Assembly: GCA_027623235.1 (NCBI GenBank)
Contig: JAQBVJ010000021.1
Span: 1-64,000 of the forward strand
Length of the DNA stretch: 64,000 nt
DNA from: Planctomycetota bacterium
Lineage (GTDB): Bacteria; Planctomycetota; Planctomycetia; Planctomycetales; Planctomycetaceae
Direction: 5' to 3'
In this document: positions 24,646 through 34,124 of the stretch, in pieces
How the letters are laid out: the number at the start of each line of letters is the position of its first letter
Numbering within the stretch: the stretch's first letter is position 1
Notes under the pieces: model-generated
Told to the model about the DNA's origin: nothing
The model's input: only the letters and a program-made list of their open reading frames with translations
Databases searched by the model: none
Made by a program: the position numbers and the translations under genes

Positions 24646-25923
24646 TCACAGGGACTCGCCGAGCAGCGCGCTGTCTCGCGCTTCTGGGTCAACTTCACCA
24701 GGTTGAAGCGACGGCGGGTGCGGCGAGGTGATGCCGGCAACGTCGCGTGGCACGTCGAGTTCGGCGTCGAGCCGCGGGGTTGTCGGCGGCTCTTCGGTGA
24801 GCAGGGCGAGCAGTTCTGCCATGTCAATTCGACTCGGAATCGGCAGCGGCCCTTCAAGCTTCAGACGACGGATCCACGCGTCCGATTCGTCTTTGAAAAC
24901 CTCTCGAAGCTCGGCAAGTGCCGCATCAGTTCGGTGCGGCTGGGAGCGCCAGTTGCCCCACAGGATCCGCACGAATTCGTCGAGTTCTTCGTCCTGTCGA
25001 TTGAGCCGCAAGCCGTTGAGGGCCGTCTTCCAGGCTTCTTTCTGCAGGCCGTTGCCGTAAAGAATCTCCGCCTGACGCAGCCACCCGATGGCGATGTCCG
25101 GTGCGCGCGATGTTGCGACTCGCCATCGTTCCAGTTCGAGACGAGGGTCGGTTTCTTTGAGTGCCAGCCACGCCTGGTAGCGACCGTCCCACGTCGGGTG
25201 CATCGCGACCAACGTGAGTCCGACGATGCTCAGATGCAGCGCGGCGACGGCGGCTCGCGTTCGCCAGCGCGCCCGCTTCGCGAAACGACACGCCAGCCAG
25301 CCGAGCAACCAGCCATAACCCAGTCCGACAAAGTGGGCCAGATTCGCAATCTGAAGCAGCCCGGCAGCAGTCAGTGGTACGAATAGAATCAGGATGCCAA
25401 GGCCCATCGTCACCATGGATTGCGGCATGCGCTCTGCCGTATCGTGGTCGTATTTTCTCAGCACGATGAGATAGCCGAACACGGCACACACCGCGCCGGA
25501 CATACCGATCGGAGTTTCGCCGAGCAAAAACTGCGCGAGCACCGAAACATAGCCGGCGGTCAGGAAAAGCAGCAGATACCGCAGCCGGCCCATCCGTGAT
25601 TCCAGCAAGCCACCCAGAATCCACAGCGAAAAAGAATTCATCAGGACATGCCACAGGCCAACGTGGTGCATCGCGTTAAACAAAAGCCACCAGACGTGCC
25701 CTTCCCATAAGTCAAACGGACCGTGCACTTCAGGAAACGCGGTCATCTGCAGAATCGTCATCGCTCCCGGATAGGCAAAGCGAGCCGGAGTTTCAGATGC
25801 GAACAGTGCGATGTAGAGAGTCGATGCGTAAAGCGCTCCGGCTACCAGCAGGATGCCACTTGTGACTGGCAGCCGTGTGAAGGCGTTCGTCAATCGGGCG
25901 TGTACAGAGAAAGGACTTGTCAC
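24646..25923 (-). CDS. Rhomboid family intramembrane serine protease
   Basis: A 425-residue protein with a rhomboid core of six or seven helices in residues 20-230. The oxyanion region is HHVGLWHVLMNSFSLWILGG, the catalytic Ser142 is in GMSGAVCAVFG and the catalytic His197 is in NLAHFVGLGYGWLLG. All expected catalytic features are present, so it should be active. The C-terminal 180 residues are soluble and helical (ETDPRLELERWRVATSRAPD, GNGLQKEAWKTALNGLRLN), resembling a TPR-like extension common in planctomycete rhomboids. The initiation codon is GTG at 25923. Natural substrates are unknown. Confidence 0.88.
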   Translation of the reverse strand: MTSPFSVHARLTNAFTRLPVTSGILLVAGALYASTLYIALFASETPARFAYPGAMTILQMTAFPEVHGPFDLWEGHVWWLLFNAMHHVGLWHVLMNSFSLWILGGLLESRMGRLRYLLLFLTAGYVSVLAQFLLGETPIGMSGAVCAVFGYLIVLRKYDHDTAERMPQSMVTMGLGILILFVPLTAAGLLQIANLAHFVGLGYGWLLGWLACRFAKRARWRTRAAVAALHLSIVGLTLVAMHPTWDGRYQAWLALKETDPRLELERWRVATSRAPDIAIGWLRQAEILYGNGLQKEAWKTALNGLRLNRQDEELDEFVRILWGNWRSQPHRTDAALAELREVFKDESDAWIRRLKLEGPLPIPSRIDMAELLALLTEEPPTTPRLDAELDVPRDVAGITSPHPPSLQPGEVDPEARDSALLGESL

Positions 25924-26041
25924 GTTCGGTTTCCGTCGTGTCTGCTGATCGACCTGCGCGAAATGAATTGACGTCAGTCACGCGACGTGTGGGCGAGGCG
26001 GATGTCGATCGACTCTCGTCCCTTGATGACGCGTCGAGGTT

Positions 26042-26167
26042 GTGAGTTTTTCGAAGAATTGAAAGCAGCAGGCACACTCCGTGTCCCGTATGCCCCGAAA
26101 ATACGGGGTTGAGAGCAGGTTCGGGCGGACGGCACACGGAGTGTGCCTGCCACATTGAAAAACTCAC
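26042..26167. mobile_element. MITE-like palindromic element
   Basis: A 126-bp element with terminal inverted repeats GTGAGTTTTTC(G)AA and TTGAAAAACTCAC. An inner inverted pair (CAGGCACACTCCGTGT at 26069-26084; ACACGGAGTGTGCCTG at 26134-26149) and a central hairpin CCCCG/CGGGG (26093-26107) give it a nested cruciform shape. It encodes nothing. No clear target-site duplication is visible. Its size and structure fit a miniature inverted-repeat element or a large REP-type element. Confidence 0.7.
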
Positions 26168-26371
26168 CGCCTCATCGGGTTAGCTGAAATCAAAGCGAAT
26201 GATTCGCCAACGGGAGCCGGAGACTCTGTCAACGTCAAACGGAGGAATCAAGGGGCGAGAGTGATGCGCAGAAGCCAGCAGGCCTGATTGCTGCGTGAAA
26301 CTTCGTGTGGCTCATCGCAGAACTTTTTCAGAAATCATGCTCCGCACAGCAAAAAACGCTCAAGAACGGGG

Positions 26372-26400
26372 TTGACCCTTTTTTCCCCTCTCGAATATCA
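26372..26400 (+). promoter_or_regulatory. Candidate promoter of the secretin gene
   Basis: TTGACC (26372-26377) and ATATCA (26395-26400) are spaced 17 bp apart, about 290 bp upstream of the secretin start. The -10 match is imperfect and this is based on consensus only. Confidence 0.3.
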
Positions 26401-26675
26401 CTCCGCTCCCTTCGTCCTGCGGGAAGGCAACCGCCCTGGTTGCCGCCAACTCCCTTCCCAAATCCTGCCGGACCTGCACTTCAAAAAGTTCTGAACTCTT
26501 CCCTTTCCAAAACACTTCCCGAGTCAACCCGACAGAGCGGTTCGCCTCTTCGCGTACCAGTCAGGTTTCCTCAAACCGTGTCTGAGTGATTCGTCTGCCA
26601 CTTTCGATGCTCCTGCATCACGGCAGAAATCAATCGCTCCGAACTCCCTTCCGAGATCACTCCGCGTTCGTTTTT

Positions 26676-26680
26676 GGAGG
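26676..26680 (+). promoter_or_regulatory. Ribosome-binding site deciding the secretin start
   Basis: A perfect GGAGG lies 8 nt before the TTG at 26689. An upstream in-frame TTG at 26674 overlaps this site and cannot be the start, so 26689 is chosen. Confidence 0.8.
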
Positions 26681-26688
26681 TACTTACC

Positions 26689-29600
26689 TTGCGTAAGCTT
26701 ACCGGTCTTTTCGTCGTTGCGGCTGTCGCCGGCACCATGTGGTATCAGTTCTCCCCAGGGACCAGTCATCCCGCATCCGCGCAGACAGGAAGTCCCGAGT
26801 CTAGTGCGTATGCCCAGACGGCTCGGACACTGATGCGGCAGGCTGAGTATGAAGCCCGACAAGGCAACATCTCCGCCGCCCGTCAGCAGGCTCTGCGAGC
26901 CAGCCGGTTCGATGTCGAGTGGGCAGAGGGCGAACTGACGCCGGGCCAGCTCCTGAGCCAGCTCAATGGAAGAGCCTCGCAGCCCGGCAGCCTCGACCCG
27001 TCGGTCGCTCGGAACCAGCCGGTTCCTCGACCACGACCCACAGCGGTCAGCCCGGTCGAAAGCCGACAGTCGTCCTTTGGCCCGGCTCCGCGAACTCAGC
27101 GGGACGCCGACCTGCCAACTTATGCCGGCGACTCTCGGAACCCGCGAGATCGCTCGATCGAACTGACCGGGGGCGAACGGCCCGCGTACAGTTCCGGGTC
27201 CGCCGCAGAACAGTTTCCCTCAACGACCAACCGGCAGGCCGCGCCGTCAGTTGACAATACTCAGCCTTTTACGCGCAGCATGGCTCGCGACTCGCAGTCA
27301 GCCCGCGTCGCAACTACTGCCCGCTCGTCAGATCGCGTGCGGGGACGAATTGACGGTTACATGCAGCAGGCCTATGACGCCTGGGACCGGGGCGACAAGA
27401 AAGCGGCCATTCAAAAGGCAAGTATCGCCGACGTTCTTGCCGGCGGTACGACTCAGTTCGCGCCAGGCGAGGAAACGCCGGCAGCTTTCATTGCTCGCGT
27501 GATGGCCGGTCAGAGCCCGACTGGCAATCGAGCCACTCCGGCGACGAATTCTGTTGTCACGGCACCGCCAGCACGCAGCTCGTTCGAGGAGCCTTCGGTC
27601 GCAGCGGCTCGCACACCGACCAGTCAGTTTGACGAACCGCGATTCGATGAAACCCCGGTTGCGGAAACTCAGAGACCGTTTGCTGCTCGACCGCAGAATC
27701 CGTTTGCTGCACCTGCAGCCGAGCCAGAACCGGCCGCTCCGGCGTTTCCGTTCGAAACCGAGAAAATGGCAACCGCTCGCCAGGAATTCACCGAGGCTGA
27801 ACCAGACCGACGCGAGTACGCGTTGAACCTGATGCGGTCAGCCCGGGAAGATATTGCCGCTAACCGGCTGGAAGCCGGCTATGAAAAAGCCCTGCTCGCA
27901 AGCGACCTGGGCCTCACATGGGGACTATTCGAGGAGACTCCGGAGAAGCTCGCCGCGGACATCACACGCCGCCTGAACTCAGGCGGAGCAGGATCACTGC
28001 AGGTTGCCTCGAACGAAGAGCCGAGCCGTCCCATTACGCAGGCTTCGACCACAGACAACGGTGCCGGCTCGGTCATTCCTGCTGACGATTCCAACGGACT
28101 GACCGATGCTCAGATTGCAAAACAACTGGTCGGTCAGGCTCGCAAACTGATGGCCGCCGGCCGATTCAGTGAAGCTCGACAGATGGCTCTGGAAGCCGAC
28201 GAAATCGATGTGCCTTACGGCCTGTTCGATGACAGTCCGCGAGTCGTGCTCAAGGAAATCGATCGCCTTTCCGGAACAACGACACTCGCAAATGCGAATC
28301 CACGACGCCAGTCCACTCCGCTTCCCGGTTCGGTGGGAACGGCTCCCGAGCCGACGATGACGAAAGAACTAACCGGGCAGAATAAGGCACGCGCGCAGGA
28401 ACTGCTGGTTGCAGCCCGCAGTGCGCTGAAGAAGGGGCAGTTTGACACGGCCCGTAAGCTCACGAACGAAGCCAGCCAGCTTGACGTCGTCTATTCGGTG
28501 TTTGATGAGCGACCGGAAAGTCTGATGTCTGACATCGCTCGCGCCGAAACGGCCGCTCAAGGCCCAACGCAGGTGGCCGAGGTTCCGACGCGAACCAGCA
28601 ACACGGGAGTTCAGCTGACAGCCGGAACTGAGCCAGAGACGGCTCCGAAACTCCCAGCTTTCGATAATCGTCCAACCGCGGAGGCCTCACCGTCCCGGCC
28701 TGTTGCCTCTGCGACGGAGCCACCCGAGATTGATCCGTTCCCGTCGACCAAACCGGCCGAGAAGCCCGTCAATCCGCGGCCGGCAGCGTTCCCCGGTACT
28801 CCGGCATTTCCAGTTTCGCAGCCAGACGGCGTCGCGAACGCGGGTGCCTCGTCACCAGGCGACACCAGTGCGGAACGCAGCAAGGAAGCCGCACGACTGC
28901 TTCGCGATGCGCGACGGCTGATCGCCACCGGCGACATTGAAGGAGCGAGGCAGAATGCTCTCGCCGCCGAACAGCTCAACGTGAACTACGGACGCTTTGA
29001 TGACACTCCGGGCAACGTCCTGGCGGTCATCGATCGCCGCGAAGGACGCACTGCTCCACCACGGGCAATGGTCGCTCGTATGAATCCGTCGGAAGAGTCG
29101 GAAGAGTCGGAAGAGTCGGAAGAGTCGGAAGAGTCGGAAGAGTCGGAAGAGTCGGAAGAGTCGACGGGCGTGTCGGATGCCGCTCGCCGGGCGGACGCTG
29201 CGAAAGAGCTTCTGCGTGACGCTCAGCGGCTCCTTGCGGCCGGCGACCTGGAAGCTGCCAAAGAAAAAACAATCGCCGCCGACAAACTCAACGTTGTGTT
29301 TGGTCTCTTCGACGACCGTCCTGCGGATGTCATGGCCGCGATCGTGCGACAGGAAACGGCTCTTGTCGCCGCAAGTGCGACAGCCTCACCCGCCGCGACC
29401 GTTGCGGGCAACGGTTCGAATTTCAAAGCGGAGCAACTGCTGAAGTCTGCTCGAGCAGACATCGATGCGGGCCGCCTGTTCGAAGCGACTCAGAAAGCCA
29501 ATCAGGTTCTCGACATGGACCTGGCCTACGGAGCACTCGACGATCGACCGGAACTCGTTCTGGCGGATGTCGCGAAAGCACAGAACGCAAACACGCGACC

Positions 29601-32600
29601 GGTCGCTTCGATCGGTGAGCCGGTTGCGGCTCCACCGGCCGCCGCTCTTGTTGTGTTCCCCGAAGAAAATTCGGCTCCGGCGATTCTGCCAGCGGTCGGA
29701 TCGTTCACCGGAGAATCTCGAGACAACATCACCGCGATTTCTCCCACCGGACTTTCCGCCGAAACGCTGTTCCGCCAGGGAGAAAACTTCCTGAAGCAGG
29801 GCAATCGGGAAGCCGCTTACCAGGCGTTCCTGGAAACCTGGCAGTCCGGTCAGAAGCTTGACGCGTACAAATCACAGCGTCTGCAGAACTACCTGCAGGA
29901 ACTTCGGCCACGTCACAGCGGCATTCAGCTGGCTTCGGGCGAAACCGAAGGCACGGTTCAGCAGGCTCGACCGATCGACGTCGCCGAGCAGCGGGACGTA
30001 CTGAAGTTTGACCGACTTCGCAGCGAGGTCCTCAACGCGATGCTGCGAGCCGATCGGCTCAAGGAATCGCGTCCGGACGAGGCCATGGAACTGCTCGACA
30101 AAACGCTTGCGAGCGTCGAGAACTCCGGCTTTGACGAGCAGCGGATCGCCGGAATGGTTCGCCAGCTCCAGCGTTCGCAGGGCTCGATCGAGGGCTACGT
30201 CGCGCGGATGAAGCCAATCGTCGAACTCCGCCAGCGAAACCAGGAAGTCAAAGACGCCATTGAAACCGAACGTCAGTACCGTATCCGGGTTGAGCAGGAA
30301 ATGGCTGACCTAGTCAACGACTACAACGACCTGATGAAGCAGAAACGATTCGCGGAAGCCCGCGTGATCGCCGAGCAGGCTCAGGCCCTGGGCGTCGACG
30401 GTGCCGTCGCGATGAACATGGTCCTGAAATCTCAGTTCGCCTACCGGATTGAGAACAACGAAAACCTGAAAGACAAAAAAGAGAATGCGATGTGGGAGAC
30501 GCTCAACGATGTTGAGCGGGCTCTGGCAGACGGCATCGTCGGGGACAACCCGGTTCACCTGCCGGATGACTGGAAGGCGAAATCCGAACGTCGCCTCGAC
30601 AAGTACGGCCGTGCGGACGCTCGCCGGCTGAGCGAAGAAGAAAAACGCATTGAGAAAAGCCTGAGCGACAAAATCTCGCTGCACTACGAGACGGCACCGC
30701 TCATCGAGGTCATCCGCTACATCCGCGACCAGGCAGGTATCAACGTCGCTGTCGACGGCCCGGCCCTTGAGGATGAAGGTGTCACGGAAAGCTCGATGGT
30801 GTCGATCGATGTTGACAACATTCGGCTTCAGAGTGCTCTGAACCTGATGCTTGAACCGCTCAACCTGGGCTACAGCATCGAGAACGAAGTGCTCATGATC
30901 ACGAGCAAGCTGAAGCAGCAGGGCCGGCTGATGGCCAATGCTTACCCGGTCGCCGACCTGGTTGTCCCGATGCGGGGCATCGGCAAAAAACCAGGCAACG
31001 TCTTTACGGATAACATGCTCACCTACGACTCGTACGGTGCGCCGAGGGTCGGCGGATTGCAGACGTCCGGTGGCCAGTTTCAGGTTCCGCCCGGTGGCTC
31101 ACCGTACTCGGCCGGACTTGACGGCGGCATGCAGTATGAAGTGGGCGGTCCGTCCGAGCAGTTCGAGTTTGAAACACTCATTGACCTGATCACGTCCGTC
31201 GTCGAGCCTGACTCATGGCAGGAAGTGGGCGGGATGGGAACACTTCGTTCGAACGAGGCAACTCTCTCGCTGGTCATTCGCCAGACTCAGCAGGTTCACC
31301 AGGAAATTTCGGACTTGCTCGAACAGTTGCGACGTTTGCAGGACCTGCAGGTGACAATCGAAGTGCGGTTGATCAGCGTCAGTGACACCTTCTTCGAACA
31401 GATCGGCATCGACTTCGACTTCGACTTCCAGGACACCGTCGGTGGCCCGGGCTTCAGCTCTGGTGGCGGTGGCCAGCAAGGTCAACAGGGTGGTGGTGGC
31501 GGTCAGGGCGGTCAGCAGCAGCAGCAGGGATCACTGACCCCGCTGCCTCCGTTCGGCTCGATCATCAGCGGCGGCCAGCAGCAGGGTCAGCAGGGTCAGC
31601 AGGGTCAGCAGGGTCAGCAGGGCCAGCAGGGCCAGCAGGGCCAGCAGGCTCAGGGAGGTGGAGCGGTTGCTCAGTTCTTTACTCCGCCACCTCAACGTGA
31701 CTTTACGGATCGGGATAACTTCAGCGGCACGATCGTCGGTCTGGCCAGTCCCGAGTCGTTTACGCAGGACCTGGACGTGGCCTTCCGACAGGGTTCGTTC
31801 GACGTCGGTGTGCCGGACTTCGGTAACTTCGATCCGACACGAGGTCTGCAGGTGGGACTTGCCATCCTGAGCGACATTGAGACCTTCTTCTTCATTCGGG
31901 CCGTCCAGTCCGATGAGCGAGCCAACCTGTTGTTCGCTCCGAAGGTGACTCTCTTCAACGGTGACACGGCCACGATCTTTGACCGGACGCAGCGACCGTT
32001 CGTGCTGGGCCTCCAGCCGACCGTCGGAGCTTTCTCGGTCGGGTTCGCTCCGCAGATCAGCTTCATCCCGGACGGCATCACGCTGACAGTCACAGCGGTT
32101 GTCTCGGCCGACCGACGCTTCGTTCGACTGGCACTCGCTCCGCAGTTCAACAACCTGGTCGAAGTGGCCACGTTCAGCACGAACGGCGGCGGCGGCGGTG
32201 GACAGGGCGGCCAGCAGGGTCAGCAGGGTCAGCAGGGCCAGGGCGGCCAGCAGGGCCAAGGTGGTCAGCAGGGCGGTGGAGGCTTCGGTGGCCAGGGTGG
32301 CCAGGGTGGCCAGGGTGGCTTCGGTGGCATCGGCGGTGGTCCTGGTCTCGTGAGACCCGCCACGTCCGGCATCGGTCGCTTTGGCCAGGCTCTCACCGGA
32401 ATGGCTGTTGCAGAGATGAATCCTCAAATGGGCTTCGGCGGCATCGGCGGCGGCCAGGGTGGCCAGGGCGGCTTCGGCGGCCAGGGTGGCGGCCAGCAGG
32501 GTCAGCAGGGTCAGCAGGGCCAGCAGGGTGCTGCATCCGGCGGCACCATCCAGCAGCCGATCGTCGAGTCCATCTCGGTCCAGACCTCGGTCAGCGTGCC

Positions 32601-32817
32601 GGACGGCGGAACAGTTCTGCTGGGCGGAATCAAACGACTCCGCGAAGGCCGCAACATGGCCGGTGTGCCGATCCTCAACAAGATTCCGTACATCAGCCGG
32701 CTCTTCAAGAACTCCGGTGTCGGTCGCGAGACCCAGAGCCTCATGCTCATGGTCACCCCGCGAATCGTCATCTACGAAGAAGAAGAGTCACTGCTGGGAA
32801 TCGACTTTGACGAGTAA
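26689..32817 (+). CDS. Giant secretin-domain protein with helical repeats and Gln/Gly-rich insertions
   Basis: A 2042-residue protein starting at TTG. A signal peptide or anchor (LFVVAAVAGTMWYQF) is followed by eight or nine degenerate helical repeats of about 45-50 residues across residues 38-1075. A typical unit is LLRDARRLIATGDIEGARQNALAAEQLN...FDDTP. They are separated by Pro-rich linkers and an SEE tract (residues 801-824). A helical stretch follows, then an N0/STN-like domain (about 1324-1406) and a secretin domain ending in VPILNKIPYISRLF and LMLMVTPRIVI. Two Gln/Gly-rich tracts (about 1591-1658 and 1833-1948) are inserted into the secretin region. It likely forms an outer-membrane pore for type II or pilus-like secretion. 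No other secretion gene is adjacent. Confidence 0.88.
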   Translation: MRKLTGLFVVAAVAGTMWYQFSPGTSHPASAQTGSPESSAYAQTARTLMRQAEYEARQGNISAARQQALRASRFDVEWAEGELTPGQLLSQLNGRASQPGSLDPSVARNQPVPRPRPTAVSPVESRQSSFGPAPRTQRDADLPTYAGDSRNPRDRSIELTGGERPAYSSGSAAEQFPSTTNRQAAPSVDNTQPFTRSMARDSQSARVATTARSSDRVRGRIDGYMQQAYDAWDRGDKKAAIQKASIADVLAGGTTQFAPGEETPAAFIARVMAGQSPTGNRATPATNSVVTAPPARSSFEEPSVAAARTPTSQFDEPRFDETPVAETQRPFAARPQNPFAAPAAEPEPAAPAFPFETEKMATARQEFTEAEPDRREYALNLMRSAREDIAANRLEAGYEKALLASDLGLTWGLFEETPEKLAADITRRLNSGGAGSLQVASNEEPSRPITQASTTDNGAGSVIPADDSNGLTDAQIAKQLVGQARKLMAAGRFSEARQMALEADEIDVPYGLFDDSPRVVLKEIDRLSGTTTLANANPRRQSTPLPGSVGTAPEPTMTKELTGQNKARAQELLVAARSALKKGQFDTARKLTNEASQLDVVYSVFDERPESLMSDIARAETAAQGPTQVAEVPTRTSNTGVQLTAGTEPETAPKLPAFDNRPTAEASPSRPVASATEPPEIDPFPSTKPAEKPVNPRPAAFPGTPAFPVSQPDGVANAGASSPGDTSAERSKEAARLLRDARRLIATGDIEGARQNALAAEQLNVNYGRFDDTPGNVLAVIDRREGRTAPPRAMVARMNPSEESEESEESEESEESEESEESEESTGVSDAARRADAAKELLRDAQRLLAAGDLEAAKEKTIAADKLNVVFGLFDDRPADVMAAIVRQETALVAASATASPAATVAGNGSNFKAEQLLKSARADIDAGRLFEATQKANQVLDMDLAYGALDDRPELVLADVAKAQNANTRPVASIGEPVAAPPAAALVVFPEENSAPAILPAVGSFTGESRDNITAISPTGLSAETLFRQGENFLKQGNREAAYQAFLETWQSGQKLDAYKSQRLQNYLQELRPRHSGIQLASGETEGTVQQARPIDVAEQRDVLKFDRLRSEVLNAMLRADRLKESRPDEAMELLDKTLASVENSGFDEQRIAGMVRQLQRSQGSIEGYVARMKPIVELRQRNQEVKDAIETERQYRIRVEQEMADLVNDYNDLMKQKRFAEARVIAEQAQALGVDGAVAMNMVLKSQFAYRIENNENLKDKKENAMWETLNDVERALADGIVGDNPVHLPDDWKAKSERRLDKYGRADARRLSEEEKRIEKSLSDKISLHYETAPLIEVIRYIRDQAGINVAVDGPALEDEGVTESSMVSIDVDNIRLQSALNLMLEPLNLGYSIENEVLMITSKLKQQGRLMANAYPVADLVVPMRGIGKKPGNVFTDNMLTYDSYGAPRVGGLQTSGGQFQVPPGGSPYSAGLDGGMQYEVGGPSEQFEFETLIDLITSVVEPDSWQEVGGMGTLRSNEATLSLVIRQTQQVHQEISDLLEQLRRLQDLQVTIEVRLISVSDTFFEQIGIDFDFDFQDTVGGPGFSSGGGGQQGQQGGGGGQGGQQQQQGSLTPLPPFGSIISGGQQQGQQGQQGQQGQQGQQGQQGQQAQGGGAVAQFFTPPPQRDFTDRDNFSGTIVGLASPESFTQDLDVAFRQGSFDVGVPDFGNFDPTRGLQVGLAILSDIETFFFIRAVQSDERANLLFAPKVTLFNGDTATIFDRTQRPFVLGLQPTVGAFSVGFAPQISFIPDGITLTVTAVVSADRRFVRLALAPQFNNLVEVATFSTNGGGGGGQGGQQGQQGQQGQGGQQGQGGQQGGGGFGGQGGQGGQGGFGGIGGGPGLVRPATSGIGRFGQALTGMAVAEMNPQMGFGGIGGGQGGQGGFGGQGGGQQGQQGQQGQQGAASGGTIQQPIVESISVQTSVSVPDGGTVLLGGIKRLREGRNMAGVPILNKIPYISRLFKNSGVGRETQSLMLMVTPRIVIYEEEESLLGIDFDE
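29089..29160. repeat. Tandem repeat, 8 x 9 bp, coding (Ser-Glu-Glu)8
   Basis: Eight perfect copies of TCGGAAGAG lie in a linker between helical repeats of the secretin. Perfect copies imply recent expansion, and the 9-bp unit keeps the frame. Confidence 0.95.
31575..31650. repeat. 9-bp tandem repeat coding Gln-Gln-Gly
   Basis: About seven copies of CAGCAGGG(T/C) encode a QQG tract inside the secretin domain. A similar but more broken tract lies at about 32187-32530. Confidence 0.9.
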
Positions 32818-32833
32818 CGCAGGACGACGGGCG

Positions 32834-32870
32834 GAGCTTCGGAACTTCCGCACTCACTTCTCCGAAGCTC
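32834..32870. repeat. Perfect 10-bp inverted repeat after the secretin gene
   Basis: GAGCTTCGGA (32834-32843) and TCCGAAGCTC (32861-32870) enclose a 17-nt loop, 16 bp past the stop codon. No T run follows, so it is a possible 3' stabilising hairpin or Rho-dependent end rather than an intrinsic terminator. Confidence 0.55.
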
Positions 32871-32962
32871 AAATCGCTCGACCTTGACAATCGACTTCGG
32901 GGTGCCAGGCCGTCGCGAATCGCGGGAACTCGTGGCGGCCCTGGCTTGCGCTGAGGCGGAAT

Positions 32963-33018
32963 GGTGAGGGCTGAGAGGCGAGGGGGCGAACACCGTCCCT
33001 TGTCCTTCAGCCCTCACC
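32963..33018. repeat. Perfect 12-bp inverted repeat upstream of Mch
   Basis: GGTGAGGGCTGA (32963-32974) pairs with TCAGCCCTCACC (33007-33018) across a 32-nt loop. Beyond the stem, GAGGCGAGG and CCTCTCG extend the similarity. Confidence 0.55.
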
Positions 33019-33113
33019 TCTCGTTTCAGACCCGCCATCTCACTTGCGATCGCCGCTCGACCCGCGATGATCCATGCCTCTTTTGCTTCAAAACCGCGTA
33101 AGAGGCTTCCCAG

Positions 33114-34028
33114 GTGACCGCTGCGACCGAGACTCTTCAGCTGAACGGCGTGCCCGTTGTCGATACTTTTGCCGAGGCTTTCCCCGTTCGCGGAACCCGC
33201 GTGGTCATCACCGCGGCCGCACCCCGCTGGGCGAAAATTTCCGCCGACGAGTTCTGCGGATTCGCGACCAGCGTGATTGCCTGCAAAGTCGAGGCCGCGA
33301 TCGAACGCGAACTTTCCGCCGAGGAAACCATCGACGGTCGACCGGGAATCAGCGTGCTTGTCTTCGCATTCGGCCGCGACGACCTCGCCAAAGCGATCGC
33401 CGATCGAGTCGGCCAGTGCGTGCTGACCTGCCCGACCACCGCCTGTTACGACGGCCTGCCGGGTTCGCCCAAAGAAGACCGCATTCCCGTCGGAGCTCAA
33501 CTGCGGTACTTCGGAGACGGGCACCAGATTTCCAAGAAGCTTGGCAGCCGCCGTTTCTGGCGGATCCCGGTGATGGATGGAGAATTTGTCTGCGAAGACC
33601 GCTTTGGCACGATTCAGGGAATCGGCGGAGGCAACCTGCTGATCGGAGCCGGCAACCAGAATTCCGCGCTCGCCGCCGCCGATGCCGCGGCCACAGCGAT
33701 GCGGAAGATTCCCGATACGATTCTGCCGTTTCCCGGCGGCCTGGTCCGAAGCGGAAGTAAAGTCGGATCGATCTACAAAAAACTCTCAGCGAGCACGAAT
33801 GACGCTTATTGCCCGACTCTGCGGGCACAGACCAAAACAGCTCTGGACGATCAAACCGCCGCGGTTTACGAAATTGTCATCGACGGTTTTTCGTTCGAGG
33901 CGATTCAGAATTCGATGCGGGTCGGCCTGCACGCTGCGGCCGCCTCACCAGGGGTCACGCTTCTCACCGCGGGCAACTACGGCGGCAAGCTCGGCAAGCA
34001 CCATTTTCACTTGCGGGATCTGCTTTAA
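33114..34028 (+). CDS. mch: Methenyltetrahydromethanopterin cyclohydrolase
   Basis: A 304-residue Mch that interconverts methenyl- and formyl-tetrahydromethanopterin, part of the H4MPT C1 pathway shared by methanogens, methylotrophs and planctomycetes. Signatures are VLTCPTTACYDGLPG, EDRFGTIQGIGGGNLLIGAGN, and the C-terminal LTAGNYGGKLGKHHFHLRDLL. Length is normal. Initiation is GTG at 33114 with an AGAGG site upstream. No other H4MPT gene is adjacent. A PTPS homologue, a family that can serve pterin synthesis, is at 55224-55739, and a folate-type MetF is at 35140. Confidence 0.92.
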   Translation: MTAATETLQLNGVPVVDTFAEAFPVRGTRVVITAAAPRWAKISADEFCGFATSVIACKVEAAIERELSAEETIDGRPGISVLVFAFGRDDLAKAIADRVGQCVLTCPTTACYDGLPGSPKEDRIPVGAQLRYFGDGHQISKKLGSRRFWRIPVMDGEFVCEDRFGTIQGIGGGNLLIGAGNQNSALAAADAAATAMRKIPDTILPFPGGLVRSGSKVGSIYKKLSASTNDAYCPTLRAQTKTALDDQTAAVYEIVIDGFSFEAIQNSMRVGLHAAAASPGVTLLTAGNYGGKLGKHHFHLRDLL

Positions 34029-34124
34029 GCCAGCGGCAGCCTGTTGAAATCGTTGCGCCGCTCCGCTAATTCAAATTGACTTTTTCGACGGGCTCTCGGC
34101 CTCTTCTCCGAAGGAAAAGGCCAG

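Larger units (their letters stand above)
25924..26688. other. Divergent gap holding a MITE-like element and the secretin promoter region
   Basis: This 765-bp gap has no supported ORF. It contains the 126-bp palindromic element at 26042-26167 and a promoter candidate at 26372-26400. The remaining 290 bp before the secretin start is C/T-rich and would be a long 5' untranslated region. Confidence 0.55.

Noticed and set aside
30310-30684. 124-codon minus-strand frame
   Set aside because: Lies wholly inside the secretin gene, with no ribosome-binding site or family match.
31531-32427. 298-codon minus-strand frame with Leu/Ala/Thr repeats
   Set aside because: Antisense reading of the Gln/Gly-rich repeats of the secretin; repeats without stops produce long false frames.
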